A DNA stretch of 64,000 nucleotides from Salirhabdus euzebyi. Lineage in GTDB: Bacteria > Bacillota > Bacilli > Bacillales > Alkalibacillaceae. Numbering within the stretch: position 1 is the stretch's first letter; every line of letters starts with the position of its first letter. The notes beneath the pieces are model-generated. The model had not been told where the DNA came from, ran no database searches, and saw only the letters and a list, made by a program, of their open reading frames with translations. Of the stretch, positions 61,479 to 64,000 are shown one piece after another. The stretch spans positions 62,001-126,000 of the forward strand of contig NZ_JACHGH010000006.1 in assembly GCF_014207435.1 (NCBI RefSeq). The letters run 5' to 3'. The translations under genes and the position numbers were made by a program.

Positions 61479-62996
61479 ATGAACATTTCTGAATTGTTGT
61501 CACGTAATGCAAGAAAATTTAAGGACAAAGTAGGATTTGTTACACCATCTGAACGACATACGTATGGAGAAGTAAATGAGAAGGTGAATTGCCTAGCAAA
61601 CGCATTATACAAAGAAGGAATTGGCGATGGTGATAAAGTTATTTTGTTTACACCGAATACGATGGAATTTATTTTTAGTTATTTTGCCATTCAACGTCTT
61701 GGAGCAGTGGCTGTACCTATAAATGCAAAACTTGCAACGGAAGAAATTCGATATATTGTTGAACATAGTGAAGCAAAGGCGTTTATCGGGCACGAACTTT
61801 TATGGGGTCAAGTTGAACCACTTGTTGAGGAAGCAAATTTATTATGGGTATCTACAGGAAAAAATACAGACAAATGGGTTAATTTAAACGAACTAATTGA
61901 AAACGGTTACAACAAAGAAATACAATCTTTCAAAAAGGAAGATGATATTTGTACGATGCTATATACCTCAGGTACAACGGGTAAACCAAAAGGTGTATTA
62001 CTTTCTAATCGTAATGTATTAGCTGTAGCAACAATGATGTGTATCGAAACAGGAATAAATGACGAATCAACTCTTCTTCATATGATGCCGCTAAGTCATT
62101 CAGCTCCCCTGAATTTGTTCTTCGTAGCAGGAACATATGTAGGGGCAACGCATGTATTAGCTCCAACCTTCACTCCAGATCTTTTACTACAGTTAGTATC
62201 AAAAGAAAAAGTTACTCACTTTTTCGGTGCACCAGTTGCCTATTTACTTACAGCAAAACACCCAGAAATTGATAAATTCAACCTTTCCTCTGTTAAGCGC
62301 TGGGTATATGGTGGAGCTCCACTATCCAATCCAGAAGTACAATTCGTCCAATCAAAATTCAAAACAAATGATTTAATGTGTGTGTATGGATTGACAGAAG
62401 CAGGACCGAATGGAACCTTCTTAAGTCCGGAAGATCATGAAGAAAAAGCAGGTAGTATTGGAAAAAGAGCAGCTTTAAATTGTGAAATAAGGATTGTGAA
62501 TGAAAAAGATGAGGATGTTGCTGTAGGAGAAATCGGAGAGATAATTCTTCGGGGTGAAGGAAATATGGTGCAATACTATAAAGACCCTGAAAAAACGGCA
62601 GAAACTATTCGCAATGGATGGCTCTATACCGGTGATATGGGAAGAGTGGATGATGATGGCTTTTTCTGGGTGGTAGATCGAAAGAAGGATATGATTTTAT
62701 CTGGTGGAGTGAACATATATCCGAAAGAAATTGAAGATGCGTTAAGAACACATCCAGAAATTGAAGATGTTGCGGTTATTGGAGTTCCGCATCCAGAGTG
62801 GGGAGAAACCGTAAAAGCTTATGTCACGGCCTCACAGCCAATAAATGATTTAGAAACAAGCTGTAATTCTTACTTAGCTAACAAGGTAGCAAAATTTAAA
62901 ATACCAAGAATTTATGAGCAAATAGAAGAACTCCCAAGAAACGCCACAGGCAAAATATTAAAACATCATCTAAGGGAAGAGGGGATAAAAAGTTGA
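61479..62996 (+). CDS. Acyl-CoA synthetase (class I adenylate-forming enzyme)
   Basis: A 505-residue ANL enzyme. Motif A3 MLYTSGTTGKPKGVLLSNRN, A5 YGLTEAGPNG, A7 YTGDMG, A8 KKDMILSGGVNIYPKEIE and the A10 lysine in NATGKILK are present. It activates a carboxylic acid to its CoA ester; chain preference is unknown. AGGAGG precedes the ATG. Confidence 0.92.
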   Translation: MNISELLSRNARKFKDKVGFVTPSERHTYGEVNEKVNCLANALYKEGIGDGDKVILFTPNTMEFIFSYFAIQRLGAVAVPINAKLATEEIRYIVEHSEAKAFIGHELLWGQVEPLVEEANLLWVSTGKNTDKWVNLNELIENGYNKEIQSFKKEDDICTMLYTSGTTGKPKGVLLSNRNVLAVATMMCIETGINDESTLLHMMPLSHSAPLNLFFVAGTYVGATHVLAPTFTPDLLLQLVSKEKVTHFFGAPVAYLLTAKHPEIDKFNLSSVKRWVYGGAPLSNPEVQFVQSKFKTNDLMCVYGLTEAGPNGTFLSPEDHEEKAGSIGKRAALNCEIRIVNEKDEDVAVGEIGEIILRGEGNMVQYYKDPEKTAETIRNGWLYTGDMGRVDDDGFFWVVDRKKDMILSGGVNIYPKEIEDALRTHPEIEDVAVIGVPHPEWGETVKAYVTASQPINDLETSCNSYLANKVAKFKIPRIYEQIEELPRNATGKILKHHLREEGIKS

Positions 62997-64000
62997 AAAC
63001 GTTCCACCAACAAGAGGCCATTCTAAAAGAAATTTTAAAAAACAAATTGAATGAACCATTTTATCAGTTTGCGGAGAAGGAATTAGAACAATATTATCAG
63101 AAATGCTATGAAGAGTTTGATGAAAGAGCGAGGCATACGGATCGAGAGGGACAACCGAAATTAGTGAAATACAATAAGTTTGGTGATGATATTTCTGAAA
63201 TATGGGTGAATGAAGGCTATAAGCAGACGGTAAAGGATACATATAACACAGGTATAGTGGGTTATGTTCATAAACCAATACCAGAGCTAGGCCTTTCAGG
63301 TAATTATGTTTACAGTTATGCGCAGGGGTATTTATTGTCACAAGTGGAACCTGGATTTTATTGTCCTGTTACGTTAACGATGGCTGTGGCTTATATAATA
63401 GATCAATTTGCAGATGAGGAACTAAAAGAACAGTTTCTCCCTCACGTTTTATCTACAGGAGAAGTGGAACTGTTTGAAGGGGCTACTTTTCTAACGGAAA
63501 GACAAGGGGGTTCTGATGTTGGTGCAAATGAAGTAGAAGCAGTCCAAGAAGGTGATCACTACCGTCTTTTTGGAGAAAAGTATTTCGCATCAAATGCAGG
63601 TCAATGTGGAGTGGCTGCCGTATTAGCTCGTATGAAAGGGTCTCCATCTGGGACAAAGGGATTAAGTTTATTTTTAGTACCATGGAAAAGAGAAGACGGA
63701 AGGAATAATCAAATAACAGTAAGACGATTAAAAGATAAGCTTGGTGTAAAAGCTGTTCCGTCTGCAGAAATTATATTGGAAGGATCAAAGGGTTATTTAG
63801 TTGGTGATCCGAAACAAGGGTTTTACTATATGATGGAGGCATTGAACCTATCGCGGGTTTGTAACGCAATTGCGTCCCTTGGAATCATGAAAAGAGCCTT
63901 GGATGAGGGTTACGAATATGCAAAATGGCGAGATGCTTTTGGTCAAAAAATTGTTCAATATCCAATGGTGCAAGAAACATTAACAAACTTACAGGCAAGA
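62993..64000 (+). CDS. AidB-like acyl-CoA dehydrogenase, truncated at right edge
   Basis: The first 336 codons of a gene that continues past the window. TTG at 62993 overlaps the ligase stop (TTGA), with GGGGAT upstream. It has an AidB-type N-terminal region, then FLTERQGGSDVGANEVEA, which is the AidB-like variant of the acyl-CoA dehydrogenase flavin motif, and YRLFGEKYFASNAGQ. It is the third gene of the MerR/acyl-CoA operon and probably oxidises the product of the ligase. Confidence 0.88.
   Translation, partial: MKTFHQQEAILKEILKNKLNEPFYQFAEKELEQYYQKCYEEFDERARHTDREGQPKLVKYNKFGDDISEIWVNEGYKQTVKDTYNTGIVGYVHKPIPELGLSGNYVYSYAQGYLLSQVEPGFYCPVTLTMAVAYIIDQFADEELKEQFLPHVLSTGEVELFEGATFLTERQGGSDVGANEVEAVQEGDHYRLFGEKYFASNAGQCGVAAVLARMKGSPSGTKGLSLFLVPWKREDGRNNQITVRRLKDKLGVKAVPSAEIILEGSKGYLVGDPKQGFYYMMEALNLSRVCNAIASLGIMKRALDEGYEYAKWRDAFGQKIVQYPMVQETLTNLQAR

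Noticed and set aside
1-64000. CRISPR array, tRNA, rRNA or insertion sequence
   Set aside because: No regularly spaced repeats, no CCA-ended cloverleaf and no transposase frame were seen; the repeats found are non-coding and short.

Overview
The window is chromosomal DNA from a low-GC, endospore-forming member of the Bacillaceae. The evidence is the AT-rich sequence with strong AGGAGG ribosome sites and frequent TTG/GTG starts, and close relatives of Bacillus subtilis genes: ypmS/ypmR, yclJK, yhfW, rarD, spoVIF, the nadBCA/nifS/niaR set and an SE1832-type small protein. A nirK gene behind two perfect FNR boxes suggests oxygen-limited nitrite reduction. I found no rRNA, tRNA, CRISPR array, prophage or complete insertion sequence.

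Layout. 0-2.7 kb: end of a membrane gene, then ypmS and ypmR pulled apart by a cluster of GC-rich repeats. 3.1-4.8 kb: a PadR / HAAS-domain / DUF4097 operon. 4.9-5.8 kb: an FtsZ-like protein with no recognisable GTP-binding half. 6-8.8 kb: a cold-shock gene, a thioredoxin-reductase-like flavoprotein, and a DUF1657 / DUF4363 / DUF421-DUF1657 ('2Duf'-like) spore cluster. 8.9-19.6 kb: metabolic and transport genes (Rieske oxidoreductase, glycerate kinase, RarD, broken MFS gene, methionine gamma-lyase with a cre site, CPBP protease), an ABC-F gene behind a leader-peptide/double-terminator leader, and spoVIF. 19.9-22.1 kb: kbl-tdh threonine catabolism. 22.7-26.5 kb: HD hydrolase, DinB-like, M1 peptidase, peptidase E and GNAT. 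26.5-31.3 kb: PrsA-like foldase, HtrA-type protease and the YclJK two-component system. 31.7-33.3 kb: a 7TM diguanylate cyclase.

33.5-38.1 kb looks like an accessory patch: small lipoproteins and membrane proteins, one interrupted by a stop, then a phosphotransferase and a ceramidase-like protein. 38.7-44.2 kb: SDR, a divergent QueA paralogue and a VOC protein in tight succession, then a thioesterase, a NagZ-like GH3 enzyme, GNAT, DUF6884 and PH-domain genes. 44.3-50.2 kb: NAD synthesis. nadB-nadC-nadA are on the minus strand and nifS-niaR diverge from them across a NiaR-type palindrome; nadA is split from nadC by two repeats. 50.4-55.1 kb: an EAL phosphodiesterase, HIT-like, SE1832, GNAT and zinc-ribbon membrane proteins. 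55.4-61 kb: nirK, a lipoprotein, and a TRAP transporter operon whose binding protein appears to start at an ATT codon. 61-64 kb: a MerR regulator, acyl-CoA ligase and AidB-like acyl-CoA dehydrogenase operon running off the right edge.

The most unusual items are the FtsZ-like protein that keeps the T7-loop half but not the nucleotide half, composite inverted-pair intergenic repeats that occur twice as near mirror images and separate normally adjacent genes, the ABC-F leader, the QueA paralogue with an altered active-site segment, and the ATT start. All assignments come from reading the sequence and from memory of protein families; no database search was run.
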